Shown: positions 33,195 to 46,527, numbered from the stretch's first letter. The stretch is 64,000 nt of DNA from Adiantum capillus-veneris (GCA_014529385.2 CM043966.1:38808037-38872036); one strand, 5' to 3'. Notes: generated by a model from the letters alone, not told the origin. Translations and numbers: made by a program.

Positions 33195-36100
33195 TGCTCG
33201 GGCTACTTTGAAATGTATCGGCAATGATCAAGCAAACACAATTAGATATGTAAGAAAGAGAGAGAAGAGGGAGGGGGTGCTTGTTGCATTAATACCTTCT
33301 TACAAATCTGTCATGACCGATCAAAGTGAGATTAGTATTTGTTCAACATAGCTTGAGTAAATTTCACCACGACACATCACAAGAAAAGCCACCCCAATCA
33401 CTGTCTTAAGGCCAAGGGAGTCCTCTCCACCCTGTCACCCTCTTACAATATGTGGGATTTATGGCTAAATTGATGTCAACACCCAGACACAAGCTATCAA
33501 GAACTAAAAATATCACCAAGACACTTACACATCATTGTTGTCCATTACTTCACGTTGGAAGAGAGACAAAGTATCCAAGCTTAGTCCAAATCCACCCTAC
33601 TTGATTCAGCAAATGTTGGGCTTACACTAGTAGGAGGAATGATAGATTTTCCACTCTCAATTGAATGATCGCTCTCTCTCTTACAATGGCATAGAGTTCC
33701 CATGCTAATCACCCCTATTACAACACATGCACAAGCATACGACAATGAGCTTCCACTCAAGAGCTCCTTCTAGAGAGGTTGAGCTTGGCTTCTCAAGCTA
33801 TAGCATAGTGCTCTTGCTTATGGCTCCCCCTTTGTGCTAGCTACACCCTTCTTTTATAGCAATTTTGAAGGCTAGGGTTACTCCTCTAACCATGGGTGGG
33901 TTAGATTTTGAACACTTATCTAATTTTTTTTGCTTGGAATTATCAAGAAGTTGGTGTGGATAGATAAAGAAGAGAGAGAGGAGAGAAGTGGAGATGATAG
34001 GACTTTTCATAGTAGGTTAGTGTTAGTAAATTAGTAGAGTTAGTTATTTTATTGATTTACAAATGGAATTGGATATTTACAATGGGAGTATCCAAGTAGG
34101 ATACAAATAAGGAAGAAAAAACTCTTAATAGGTAAGAGAACATGGATTTCTTACAATGTTGATGCTCCAAGTGTCTTGAGTAGGGTCAAATTTGACGCTT
34201 GTTGACGGTCCACTAGCTTTGACGGTACGTTTTTTCACTCTTGACCTTCCTTTGGGAGCCAAGGTAATTGAATATGAGTAATCAATCACCATTATGCTGT
34301 CTTTCAAGAGAAGAGACTGAATTTTATGATTTTTTGATAGATATGGGTAATATGGATGAGGGAAAATGAGACTAGGTGGTCAATTTTGGAATGGAAGTGT
34401 GTGTAGGAAACATGAGTTCACCATGGTTTCTCTTATTCTTCAAGGTTTAGAAGAAGGTGAGTAGGGTGCAGAGAGGAGTGGTGACAGAGGTGGGGATGAT
34501 GAGTGGAGAGGTGTGTGTGAAAGAGGAAAATGATAAAGTGGAAGGGGGAGTGTGGCTGCATAGCATGGGCAAACTGGGGTCCACTAATAAAATCATAGCT
34601 CACAGCTCGTAGCTCAAAAAAATATGAAAAAATTTGAGGTGAAAGTTCAGCTCACGAGCTACAACTTTTGTTTGTATCACCTTTTCAAATTCGGGGAGCA
34701 TGTGATCTTTAAAAATTCAGCAAAACCGATTGTTTTTTCCACTGCACAAGGTCCTTGTGAGGTCCTTCTTTGGATGATTCTTTTGAATACCTCCAAGAGT
34801 GAGCTCCCCATGGTGCATGCATGCATTCCACATACACTTGACCTTATTTGGTAGGTCTATAATTGAAAATATTGTTGAGATCATGATATAAGTGAATAGT
34901 ACAACTAAGAAAATCAAATATTGAGGGGTCTAAAAAAATATGTACATGTCAAATATAAATAATATAGGTGGAAAAAATATTAAGGGGTCAAAATAAATCT
35001 CTCTTATTTAAAGTCTACCATAAAAAGATGAATATTTTTGGTATTTTAATTTATGAGAGTAAAAGAGAATAGATGTAGGAAGGAAAAATCACAATAGTGA
35101 AAAAATATACACATAAATAAAAGTAGTTTTTTTGGATTTTTGTTGGGATGGAGTTACACCAAAAATAAGAGAAGATTGCATGAAATTATTTTTTATATGG
35201 AATAAAGAGTATGCAAAATGGTAAGAAAAAATATGGTAATGGTGAGTCAATGTACATAGCATAAATAACACATCATAGGTAGAAATATTTAAATAAATAC
35301 CAAAATAATTATGAAAAATCCTTTTATTTAGGCCCTATATACAATGAAATATTTACATACAAATGGGCCATAATATACTTATATTTTTTATATTTTTTTG
35401 GCTCAACGAGCTCAGTGACTAGCTAGCTGAGGGTTTTTAAGAAGATATGGGAAAAGTCCCCTAACTCACACACACCTATATACAGTGAAATGGTAGGGAT
35501 AGCCACAGTGTTTGGATGATTTTGGTAGGGTGGGTTAACTCACTATGGCAATTACGGAGAGCCGAAAAACGGCTATCAACGGCTAACCCCTATCAGCCCA
35601 AGGCACTGGCTTAGGGCCTTGACCAAGCGAGCCAAGGTGATTCCTCTTGTCTGCCAAGTGCCGATAAGGCGCTAGGTCTCACATATGTTGTAAGATTTTG
35701 ATTTTCATGTGTCTAGTAGCTTTTTTGCTACTTTTTCTTGACACTTTTTTTGCATCGTTGTTTCATTTTTTTTCACTTTTTTATTGCTTCCATTATGTGA
35801 TGCTTATGGAAATTGGACTAAAGGACTAAAGCCTAATCATAGCTCTAGGTCATGTTAAAAATGAATGGAGTATCAAAACTATCACTAAGAGTCTAGGACT
35901 GATGAGAAATGAACCTACATTAACATAAGATCAAGGAGAATTACCTATGATTAGCACACATAAAACCTAATTTTTTGATGAGTTAATATTCACAAAGCAA
36001 AGTGTTGAAACTTTAGCATGCCTATCTTTTGAACATGAAAGAACCATAGCTTAGAAGCAAAAATTACTTAAGCCAAGCATAGAGAATGAAGAGATAAAAG

Positions 36101-36547
36101 CAGAAAAATCATGGAAGGATTACACCTATTCATGCTCTTTTGAGCATCCTTGAGCAACCCCTTTGTGTAGAGAAGTCTCTTGATCTTTTTATTTGCAAAA
36201 GAATACTTTTGAAGCTAAGTGGAAACACAAGCTATAAAAGCCAATTATTGAAAACCAAAAACCACAAAAACATTAATGAAAACCTAAAGCTAGGGTCTTG
36301 CATACCCAAATTTGCCAAAGGGAAAAAACCCAAGGGGAAAAAATGCCTTTGGTTATGCACATAATGCTCTTTGATAGAAAATTTATGCATACATCTCAAC
36401 CATGAGAGATAAAATGAGCTTCTACATAAGAAAATTTTTCAATTTTTACCATCTCTCATGCATGATTCAAAAGTTGATTAGTTTCTAGCTCACTTGAAGT
36501 ATGGAGTTTAAAACAAGCCAAGAGCTAAAATAATGCAACTTTGATGA

Positions 36548-36785
36548 AATGAAGTGGCTCTTGATAGCCAAATTTTACAATTTAAAGCTTTTCAAAAAGT
36601 TGGCTATATCAACTTTTAATGGAATGAAAATGAATGGCTCTCAAATAGCCAAATTTTATACTTGAAAGCTCTTAAAACGCTAGCTTGAATGAAAACATTT
36701 TCACTTTAGACCAAGCTATGAGCTACCATGTATACAATTTTTTAATCCAAAGAATTAAATGGCTCTAAGTAGCCAAATTTTTCAA
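36548..36785. repeat. Three dispersed copies of a TGGCTCT...TAGCCAAATTTT unit
   Basis: Copies near 36,551, 36,632 and 36,750. Each contains GGCT and AGCC 6-12 bases apart, so each could form a small hairpin. Confidence 0.6.
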
Positions 36786-37269
36786 TAATGATGACCCCTT
36801 CTTGGATCAATGAAATCACAGCTTTTCCCATAACCATGAAAGCATTTATCAATCAATACAAGACTAAAAGCATGCTCAATCACAAGCCCAAAATTTTACT
36901 ATCCCATGGTCATTCACGGAATCTCAACTTTAGTGCTATGCAAGGATTTTTCATTTAGAGCAAGCACTAAAATGCACAGTCAATGTCAAGCCCAGATTTT
37001 AGGACATAGGATGTCTCGATCAAGCATTATTGCATGTGCAATGTAGCTCTTAAAAGATGCCCAAACATATCATTAAGAGTTTTTCCAGTTTAGTGCAAAG
37101 AGAATCTTTCAATTAGGCAAAGCACTAGATCATGCATAAGTCAAAATAATTTATTCATTTATGCATGTAAATGATCATGATCACATAATCATAGCACATA
37201 ATTAATGCCTGCCTGCTTGCTCTTACAGAGCAAATATGACATACATATCAGAGAAACGAGTATGAATGC

Positions 37270-37445
37270 CATTTGCAGCGGGGTCAAGACCACGTGAGAT
37301 AGGGTTTTAAGTGGCTGCCGAAGGTCTCTCATTGCTTGGTTCTGACTTTTGCTAATGAACACTAGTTTTGTAGCAGGGTCAAGACCAGGCGAATAGGGGG
37401 TTGAGTGGCTGCCCAACGTCTCTCATCTCTTGGTTCTGACCTCTT
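37270..37445. repeat. Imperfect tandem repeat, period ~105 bp, two copies
   Basis: Both copies contain GGGGTCAAGACCA or its near match, then GTGGCTGCC, and end TCTCTCAT..CTTGGTTCTGAC. Confidence 0.75.
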
Positions 37446-39029
37446 TTGATGTGCCTTTTGGCTATCAAATAGGCTCAAGTTCAGTGTTTTGCGCATGGTT
37501 TTCTCATTCAAATCAAGCACTAAAATATAACAAGCAATGCCAAGCCCCAAAGCTAGTGCACATTCTTGACCAAGGATCAATTTACTTCAATGTACCTCAA
37601 GATGAAGCTTACATGTAGCTAATATATAACATCGCAAAGGAAAAGCATAGGATAAACTTTTGTTTTCCCAGCTCTTTTGATTAAATCAAAATGGATGTTT
37701 GTGTCACAAAATAGCCCCATAATCAATGTACAAAAGCAGGTACTCAAAATGAGCATAATAGTTGCCTTGGACGAGAAAAATCCCCATAATCCATGCATAA
37801 ATTTATCCATGGGTATAACAAGCTCTCATGTAGCTCATTTAGCAGACAAGTTATTCAGTTTTGGGCTTCTTTTTTACCAATAAATATTGGTACTTTCTGA
37901 TAGCACAAAATAATGAAGACAACAGCTAAGCAATCCCTTTGGCGCAACTCTGAGGTCCTTTGTCTCCAGCTTATTGGAGGAGAGCAAAGCAAAAAGCTCT
38001 GCTTATACAATTCGAGCCATCACCCAAGCACTTGCAACTTAAGCCATCAATATTTTGAAACACAAATACTCTCGCTCTCTCTTTATCTCTCTCTCTCTCA
38101 CACACACAGGGCTAAAGGAGCTCTCTTGTTTGGCATGATATTCTGCTGGCAATTGCAATACATACAACCCCAAGCCTATGAAGGAGCCAAGATGGACAAA
38201 TATTGGGAAACGATCAGAAATGTAGGAGACTGGGAAAAGGGAGTTGCAAGAGAGTGAAGAGGGAGCACACAACTAATATATATGGCGATTTTGAGCCTCA
38301 CTGTAGTGGTTGAAGCTACAGGAGATGAATTTGTATGGCCTGCTCCATAACGAGTTACTGGGCGGCACTGGCAGTAGGGAGTTGAAGCCATACACACAAT
38401 AGGAGTGCAAGTAGTTGCGAGGGCAACTGATCATTTGAGTGGAGGTTTGTTTTGACCACGATCAACAGAGGCGAGGACCAAGGTTTCTTTCAATTCAATT
38501 CAAAATAACTGCATCATCTCCTCCTTCACAACTTAGTGATCTGTGTATGCAACCGGCTGCAGGACCTATATGGGAATGCAATGCTACGAGCCAAGGCCGA
38601 AACAGGGAGCTAGAGGTAAGGCAAGTGAGATTGGTGAATTGTACCATGGAAGGACTAGGGCATAAATGGGTGTGTGCATGTGTTAATAAGGTCAACAAAG
38701 GAGGGCCGTATCACTGTATCAATTGAGGCTATAGCAAGCTGAGGTAGGCTAGCCGAGCTTGACGGGATTCGACTCCGAGAGTAGTGGACACAACTAGGGC
38801 CAATGAATGTAGATGATGGCGTATGCCTGTGAGACAAATCAGATGCGATGACCAAGGTTGGGAAATGCACATGTGTGTGTGTGTGTGTTTATGGCAAGAG
38901 GATAGGAGAAGGCTCGGACGAGCGTGGGTGGTAAGGCTTGGCTGGCCAATGCGAGCCTGAGTGTATGTGTGGGTGTGTGTGTGTGTTGCACCGACTGCAG
39001 ATAGCGGAGATGGGAGTTGCTGTAATCGT

Positions 39030-39075
39030 GTGTGTGTGTGTGTGTGTGTGTGTCTGTGTGTGTGTGTGTGTGTGT
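39030..39075. repeat. (GT)n microsatellite
   Basis: GT run interrupted once (TGTC). Shorter GT and CT runs lie at 38,870-38,890, 38,970-38,985 and 38,080-38,100. Confidence 0.95.
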
Positions 39076-40916
39076 TTATGTGATACCCTAAAAGTTGGTA
39101 TCTTCAATTTGAAGCACCAAAATTTGAATAGAAACACGCCAAAGGGAGAATGGATTCCGAGCATGGGTCTTGGATCATCGTAGGCAGCTTTGCATCATTA
39201 TGAGATTGCGCCACAAGCACATGACTCTATGAGCCTAGTGTTTGTGGCCCTTTGCCTTTTATTTTGAATTTTGGTTTTCTAAAATCTCTCCTTATAATAG
39301 GAGTCTCCCACAGGCATCGAAGGTGTGTGAGTGAGCCCAAGCAAAGGCAAGCAAATATTTAGGTGATGGTGTGGGTGTAGATGTGATGGTGGGCTAGCAT
39401 GAAAATAATCCTTTCATAGCCCTCAAAAGATCTCCAAAATTTTTTACTTTCTTAATTTTTAATTGACTGCTCCACTCTTGAGCCTTATCAATGTTATGAC
39501 AATTCAATCAATGTCAATATGCACATCTCCCAGCTGCACTTAAACAAACTCCTTGGATGATCATTGGCCATTTTGAACATCATTAGCGATCATCGCAAAA
39601 TTGATTGCTCATTTCTAATTGTCCAAATCTTCAAGACCCAATCGGCCTATCATTTTGGTTTGTATGGCCATACGTAAGTGTAATGTATAAGCACACATTC
39701 AATAAAATTCCAATCAATTCAGCTTCAATGCAACGGTAGTGCATTCAATCATCCTCAATTGTGTGCAATTGAGTCATCTCACTTCAATAAATCATACATG
39801 TATCGAACTTTAAGTCTTAATCATCACAATTGTTGACCAAGACCAATCATTCATCCCCACTTTGGATCTCAAATGCTATTGAGTAGGCACACATTAGTGC
39901 ATTTTTTCCATGTTCATCAAATTGATTCATCATTAGCATGTAAATACACTAAAAATCTACACAATTTAGCATCAATTGAGTGATATTTATCTCAATATTC
40001 AAGCCAATTTTGACACACATATCAATTATTTGGTCAAATCATACATCTTAATTGTGGTAAAAAATACCAATTATTTATTCAAGCACCGGATTGCACATGC
40101 CATTTGAGTAGGCACACACACCCAAATTTAGGATAAAATTTTATGCAAAAATTACATCAATTCCACATTGCAAACTCGATCAAGCATAACTGAATGCATG
40201 CATGCTTAATTTCTAAAAAAATATCAGTATTTTTACCCAATCAAGCAATGCACACACTCAAAAATTAAGCACAAATGATCAAATTTGGCTCAATTGGCAA
40301 TGCATTTAGGCTTACACCTAATGATTGCACACACTTTTCATACAAATTTCATAATCAAAAACCATTTAGGTGTCCCAATTGACCATCAATCATTGAAAAT
40401 CAAGTGGCCTTGGATGGGCGCACACACTCAATCTTTGCCCATTTTTTTGGCAATCAAGCTCATCCAATGATTGAATTAGCCTAGCATACACATCAATTAC
40501 ATGATTGCATACTCATATACCATCAATTCCATCACTTTATATGCATGCACATACTCAAGATTAGGTGCACACACACTTGAATTTTTTGACAGTTTTTTCC
40601 CTCTTTGGTGTATGCAATGATTTTTATGCACACACATGAATTCTTGATGAGAATTAAGCATTATCTTGCACACACAAGGTTCATTAGTCGAAATTTGACT
40701 ATCAATTTCATTCCAAGTGAATCAAATTAGGTGCAAAGTGTACGTCAATTGAATTACACACCTAATTTTAGCAAATAATTAGCAACATTGAACGACCACA
40801 TTAATCAATCAAGAATTGACATGAGCAAGTGAGTGCACTTACATCATAATTACACTCCAAGCTATTCCTTTGCTCCACACAAAGACGCATCATTGCACAC
40901 ACAAGTGTGTGCACCA

Positions 40917-41196
40917 TCAAATCGGCTCAAAAATTGACCATCGTAGGCGAAAATTCAAACACTCAAATCATCAAATTAGGCATAAATTAACACAATTAAC
41001 TTGATTAGAGTGACAATTACACCTCTTACAAGGAGATTTAACATACATAACACTTCAAATCGGCTCCAAAATTGACCATCGTAGGCCGAAATTCAAACAC
41101 TCAAATCATCAAATTAGGCATAAATTAACACAATTAACATGATTAGAGTGACAATTCCACCTCTTACAAGGAGATTTAACATACATAACACTTCAA
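40917..41196. repeat. Tandem duplication, 138 bp x 2
   Basis: Unit 40,921-41,058 repeats at 41,059-41,196 with only a handful of differences (for example TCAAAAATTG against TCCAAAATTG). Near-identity points to recent duplication. Confidence 0.95.
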
Positions 41197-41213
41197 TGCA
41201 AGTGGATATTGTG

Positions 41214-41268
41214 GGTTTAGAGTTAGTCTTGCCATGACTAATATCCATGGCAAGACTAACTCTAAACC
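41214..41268. repeat. Palindrome, 23-bp perfect arms with 9-base loop
   Basis: Left arm 41,214-41,236, right arm 41,246-41,268, perfectly complementary, loop ACTAATATC. The right arm is the start of direct repeat copy B. Confidence 0.95.
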
Positions 41269-41914
41269 TACTCTAATCACTAATCAATCAACTCCTACAC
41301 ACATCAAGTCCACCGAAGTCCAACTTACCATACACTAGAAACCCCAAGCACACCAATGATAAGAACACACTAATTACCACATGTCAATCACGATACTTCA
41401 TCAATAGCTACACACATGAGGTGAATGGTGCTAAAGCTTCATAACCTATCTACACACAAGCAAACAGTAGGGCAGACATACTAATTACAATATTAAGACC
41501 CAACTTGATCAACCTAATTAGTGATGCTAAATCTCACAAAGCGAATGCTTATGAAAGAATAGAAGTGGTTAATAGCAAGAAGTACATCCTCTCTCAAATC
41601 TAGAATAATGAGAGTGTAATACTACTTCATGACATAATGAAATTTAGAGAAGAAGTAGACTAATGAGAAAATAGGGATTAGCTTTAATCAAGAAGAGATT
41701 ACTCTAACTACAATGGTTAGCACTAGCCTCTTAAGCATAGACATTAAGCTCAAGGCTAGGCCATAGAGTGAACACTCAAGAGAGAGGGAGCTCTCAAAAG
41801 TGGATCCTCAAGAGTGGATACTCAAAAATGAAGCCTCCTTGCATAAAGGCTTTCACCACAATCCCTTCTACTATGGGTTTAAGCTTGAGCCCTCTAGGCT
41901 AGCATATACAACTT
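41245..41914. repeat. Direct repeat copy B (~670 bp)
   Basis: Counterpart of 31,563-32,239; sequences on both outer sides differ from those of copy A beyond ACTT at the right end. Confidence 0.9.
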
Positions 41915-41969
41915 CCTTACTAGCTTGGAGAAGGAGATGGAGCTCTTGCCATTGCAACCCACACAATGA

Positions 41970-42037
41970 GTGTGTGTGTGTGTGTGTGTGGGGTGGGGGG
42001 GGGGGGGGGGGGGGGGGGGGGTGGGGGGGGGGGGGGG
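41970..42037. repeat. (GT)n followed by poly-G tract
   Basis: GT run to about 41,990 and then nearly 45 G with isolated T interruptions. The glycine-rich ORF through it is an artefact of composition. Confidence 0.95.
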
Positions 42038-42861
42038 AGAGTGTACCCCCAAGCTATCCCCCTCCTTGTTTTGGTCAACCCCCTCTTCTAGCTCAAGGTG
42101 AAAGCTTTAGCCTGGCCAATCACATGCAGAGTGCATATCAAGCAAGCATGCTAACCTTGGGACAAGTGTCCCCCTTTCCCCTTTGAGAGAAAGGACTTGA
42201 TAAATGCATAAAAATTTAATTTAACTAAGTAAATTATGATTTGACCCCTTGGGAGGCCAACCAATAGGATTTAGGCACAACATGAGGGAAGCATAAAGAG
42301 GAGCTTGACAAGTATTCTAGTTCCTTTCTTCATACCAAGCTTGCCTTGTGTGAGGGTGTGTGTGTTCTCTCTCTAGCTTCTACAAAGAGGACTCGCCTCC
42401 TCATGAGTAGGGATGCGCTTTGACTTTTGAACACCTTAACCCCTCAAGCACATTAGCCATGGAGAACCTTAGCACCTTAATCAGTAAGCACCTCAAGCAC
42501 CTTAGTCAACAAACACGACAAGCACCTCAATCTTGGGCCGGGTTCCCACCTCAAGCACAACCCTAGCTGGCCTAAGGTCAAACGACTTTTAACACTAACC
42601 ATTGGAGATCTTTAATGAAGCTAATCCTAAGGTCTTTAAGCTCCATTAGCTAGTCTTTCTCTTTGACAGATCATCTCTCATATAGACCCCTTTAACCTTG
42701 GCCCCATGCTGAGATAGATCAATAAGCACATGTCTATATTCTAATCCTTGTTCATGTCTATTATCCCACATTAAATGATTATTTTATATGAGAAAATCAT
42801 TTGGGTTGGTTGGATATTATATTTTATGGTAATCCTAAGAGACCTTAAAGTTCTATCCGAT

Positions 42862-42944
<83 letters not shown>

Positions 42945-43426
42945 GATCCCATGCCCGGTCTCATGGCATCTCGTCCCTTCATCAATGGCACAAATTGTTT
43001 TGCCTCACCCTATAACTCTACACTTTTGAAGTTCTACTCCCAATATTTCTCACCTCTATTATGTCATCAAGGTTGGAATTAGGAATCTTCTTGAGCTTGC
43101 TTTGTACTTGAAAGTTGTAAGTTATTCTGGAAGATAAAGTTGCACCACTAGAAACTATGGGACACTATGCGGAGTGTGGAATTACATACCTTGCCATCAA
43201 GTGTGCAAATACTTCTAGTGCATGTGAATTTTGAGCATACAAAAGCCTTAAGTTACTTGTGAGGATCATACACGTCAAGTCTCGTGAACTGGGGTGGCCT
43301 TGTAAGCTTGTATGGCGTGGAAACGTGTGTAGGCAACAAGTGGTCCATAAAGTTCCTTCTCACACAAGATAATAGTGGAAATGAGCTCTAGGTTTGCCTA
43401 CTTTCCCTACATGATGCCACCTTACC
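42038..43426. other. Non-coding stretch with an LTR-like fragment and (GA)n
   Basis: 42,665-42,835 matches the LTR-start fragment at 27,470-27,645 (opposite orientation), including ACCCCTTTAACCTTGGCCCC and ATAAGCACATGTCTATATTC. A pure (GA)n run of about 75 bp lies at 42,866-42,940. Nothing coding is recognised up to the transposon end at 43,427. Confidence 0.6.
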
Positions 43427-43495
43427 CATTATTGGGGGAAGTTTGAGGTCTCGAATTCGCCCTGAAAGAAATGCTAGAGAGAGAGAATAGTTTTC
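43427..43495 (+). repeat. Left terminal inverted repeat, older copy
   Basis: Aligns with 52,094-52,155: CATTA..GGGGAA.TTTGAGGTC, GCCCTG, AAGAAAT and TAGAGAGAGA in the same order with small changes. A second, independent copy beginning at the same place supports the terminus call. Confidence 0.8.
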
Positions 43496-43781
43496 ATTTT
43501 TGGAAAGATGAACACAGAATTTTAAAACCCAAAATTGGGGGAAAAACTTTATTTTATTGGGTGCACGGGATGTTACTTTTTGGGGGCCCACATGTAGTGT
43601 CGTTTTCAAAACTCTTGGGAATGTGTCCCTTTCCCAAAAATTCTCCCTCCCAATGCAATGTTTTTCTCTTTTGGTCCAAATTTCAAATTTTTCTCTCCTC
43701 ATTTTGTCCTATCTCTACATCTTTCTTGGCATCTTTCTATGCACCATATAAAAATCATCATCTTCCCCACGTCATCTCCAT

Positions 43782-44916
43782 GAATCCTACTACAAGAGGT
43801 ATCTATCATCTCCATGTCAAGTTGGGAGATGAATATTCCCCTCTCCAAAAAATAAATAGGCTTTGTGAAACTCTGCCTTCTTCCATAGAAGCATTGAGAT
43901 TAGAAAAAAAGAAGCACATTGATCTATGGACAAATGGTAGATTGTATCCCATAGACCCCGTCACCAAATACAACCCACCATTCTTCAATTGTTCTTCATT
44001 GATGAGATTTGTAGGAGATGGTATGAATGGGCTATTATGATATCCACAAAAACCTTGCAGCAGAGAGGGACATTCTTAACTTCGAAACACATTTGCTTCT
44101 ACAGTTGAAGGACGCTCTTAATCATCAGCTTCAAGAAAGCAAGTAGAAGGTGAAGAGCCTCCAATCATTGTTGAATATAGTCAGAAGAAAGAGGACATAG
44201 CTTGGGCAAAGACAAAGCAAGGTGAAGAATATTGAGAGTCTCAAGCGAGGAGGTGGAGGTTGCATCAGAAGAATCAAAGCAGTGAGGTTTTTTTATTCAA
44301 AAAAACTCAAATTGATATATGTTTTGCAAGTTGGTATCTTTGGGTGCTATAGTCTTTCTTTGTGTTTACCTCAGGTCCTTAGTTCAGCCAAACTGAAACA
44401 TGAGAGGTGCATCACAATCATTTTGTAAAGTAATTCCACCCGTTGTATTTGGCAATTTATTAAATGAAAGAAGATTTAGGGTTGCTAGGCAAAAATGCAT
44501 CAGTGGATTTTTCCAACGTTCTACTTTGGACAAAGATGAGATTCAAGGCACGTTGAACAAAGCTAGAATTAGTAGGGTAAGTTAGCGAGCTCATCAATCA
44601 AAAACCTGAAGCAATCAAGAGTGAAGGGTTCCTTGCTTCCAAAGACATCAAATGTCAATAGACTAGGCTCAGCATTAATCCCAAGGTCATGGAGATGCTT
44701 GGAGATCCTTTCCACATCAATGACATATATCCTAGTAAGAAGAAAGACCTCAAGTTTAACTCTTTCACCAATCTATTCTTTGACTTGAGAACTTTACAGA
44801 GGGCAATGATAAAGTTCTATGATTCTCAATGTACTAAGGTCAATGGGAAAGACATTTTTGTTCATCAAATTAGCTGAGAGTGACATTGTGAAGGATAGAA
44901 AGCTTGAGAAAGTATC
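43782..44916 (+). pseudogene. Older copy of candidate transposase gene, 5' part
   Basis: Protein-level parallels to gene 1 of the younger copy: YHLHVKLGDEYSPLQKINR, HIDLWTNGRLYPIDPVTKYN and FVGDGMNGLL (43,800-44,037); KNIESLKRGGGGCIRRIKA (44,224-44,280) with an exon-end GTGAG|GTTTTT where the younger copy has its first intron; then MEMLGDPFHINDIYPSKKKD and LFFDLRTLQRAMIKFYDSQC (44,689-44,830). A stop follows GLL, and frame changes separate the blocks. The gene is cut at 44,916 within the segment matching KIERISITLMN and resumes at 63,605. Confidence 0.85.
44912..44916. repeat. Target-site duplication GTATC (left)
   Basis: GTATC immediately before the LTR start TGTCATAA; the same five bases follow the right LTR at 63,605-63,609. 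Removing the insert restores continuity with gene 1 of the younger copy. Confidence 0.95.
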
Positions 44917-45294
44917 TGTCATAATAATCAATATCTAATTCTCCTAAATGATTTTCTCATATTAAACTGATCATTTAATGTGGGAAAGTGCCAGGGGAGA
45001 AAAAGCTAAAATATTGGTTAAGCTAGCAGACCGGTCACAGTAGGGATCCAAAGGAGGGAAACTAGGGATCCAAAGGGGGGACCATCTGCAAAAGAGCCAT
45101 GTGCAACAATGGGCTAAAAAGACCTTAAGGTTCAGCCCATTAAGACTTCCAAAATGCTAAGGTTCCAAAATTCAAAGGTTGTGTCCAAAGGTCAACCCTA
45201 GGGAGAATTGGATGATTTGTGTGTGCCCTAAAAGTCTTTGCACATCCCTACATGGGAGGGGGCGAGCCCTAAAGGTAGGGGATGAGAGAGAAAG

Positions 45295-45335
<41 letters not shown>

Positions 45336-46526
45336 CTCTCTTTACACAAAGGGAATGAGGGACACATGTCAGCTCCCTAGGCTAGATGCCCACAAGGTGT
45401 GCCCAATTTCTATTGGATGACCCTTGAAGTGGACCAATGAGAATTAAGCTAGAGTAAATCTAGTTTAATTAATTTAAAAACATTTAATAAAAGAAACCAA
45501 TGAGAAGTAAGTCTCCTAGAAGACTATTGGGCAGTCTCCCAAGGGGTCCAATGAGCATTCAAGAGCCCCATGGCTTGCCTGATTCCTATTGGCCAGGAGG
45601 CAAAGGGGTCCAATGAGATTTTAGTTTAATTATTTAATTACCTAAAGCTCTCACAAAAGGGGAAAGGGGGACACATGTCAGAAGGCTATCACTTATGCTG
45701 CTTAATTGTAATTGGCTTGACTTGGGGAGGGCCAATGAGGCTTCAGGAAGAGCAATTAGCAAGAGGGCTCGCCCGAGAGAGAGAGGGGGCTGATTTTTGC
45801 AAGGATTATCACACACACACTCACACAAGCTCATGTGTGAAGAAAGAGAAGACTATCTCTTCCCAAGCTTTAATGGAGAACTCATCACCTACTCCAAGCT
45901 TGTGAGACAGAAGCCTACATCAACACTCTCTTGGCATGTGGATGCAAATCCAACCAAGAGCCAAGCTTCAATGCATGCTCATCTCCTCTACCAAGCTAAT
46001 TACTAAGCTAAGCTATGCTAATATGAGTGATTATGTGAGGAGAAGTACATCTTTCTCGTAAGATACTCCTTCTTCCTCTCAATCTACTCTCATACCCTGC
46101 TAGCTATCACCATCTTCAAAGGTGTGTGAGGTCTTGGGTCTGAGAACGGGGATAATTCAAGTTGTGTTTGTTAAGTGTTTTGCTTAGTGCATGAAGTTTC
46201 CATGTTCATTGCACTAGCTAGTCTTGAAGGAACACAAAGAATTGTATTGTACAATGTCTCTCTTGATGGGAGAAACCATAATACAAAGCCTTTTGGAGGG
46301 GGGACCGGCTCCATGCAAATCCGGTCCTCGACTGTTTTCAATAGCTTAATTTCTCTCTCTTTTGAAAGTATTGTCAATGCTATCTAACTAGGTGTTATGC
46401 TTTTTGTTGCTCTCTCTCCACCCAAGCACTCTTGTAATTCTCACTAGGAATATATTCTAATGAAATGCCCACTATGTTCATGCTAATTTCCGCTACACAT
46501 AAGTTATTAGGCCATTAAATGTTACC
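44917..46526 (+). repeat. 5' LTR of the chromovirus
   Basis: Near-identical in structure to 61,996-63,604. Contains a (CA)n run at 45,296-45,333 and ends TGTTACC, where the other LTR ends TGTTACA. ORFs inside are incidental. Confidence 0.97.
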
Positions 46527-46527
46527 T

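Larger units (their letters stand above)
32240..41244. other. ~9-kb non-coding region between the direct repeats
   Basis: No convincing coding sequence on either strand. It is AT-rich and contains microsatellites and several local repeats annotated separately. 39,450-40,900 is dense in CAATT/AATTG and CACACA words. It could be the interior of a large retrotransposon derivative or ordinary intergenic DNA. Confidence 0.5.
43427..44916 (+). mobile_element. Older copy of the four-gene DNA transposon (left part)
   Basis: From 43,427 the sequence CATTATTGGGGGAAGTTTGA and the following GGTC...GCCCTG...AAGAAAT...TAGAGAGAGAGAATA parallel the left end of the younger copy at 52,094. The first gene then follows with protein-level similarity (see separate entry) until 44,916, where the chromovirus LTR starts. 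It resumes at 63,605 and runs off the right edge. Stops and frameshifts show it is an old, inactive copy. Confidence 0.85.

Noticed and set aside
39030-39183. Cys-Val repeat ORF
   Set aside because: (GT)n microsatellite.
40917-41196. CRISPR-like array
   Set aside because: Only two long tandem units with no spacers, in a plant genome; simple tandem duplication.
41800-42186. Glycine-rich 128-aa ORF
   Set aside because: It runs through a poly-G tract inside and after direct repeat B; composition artefact.
45634-46387. ORFs repeated at 62,709-63,465
   Set aside because: They lie inside the LTR pair and are matched copies of LTR sequence, with no protein features.
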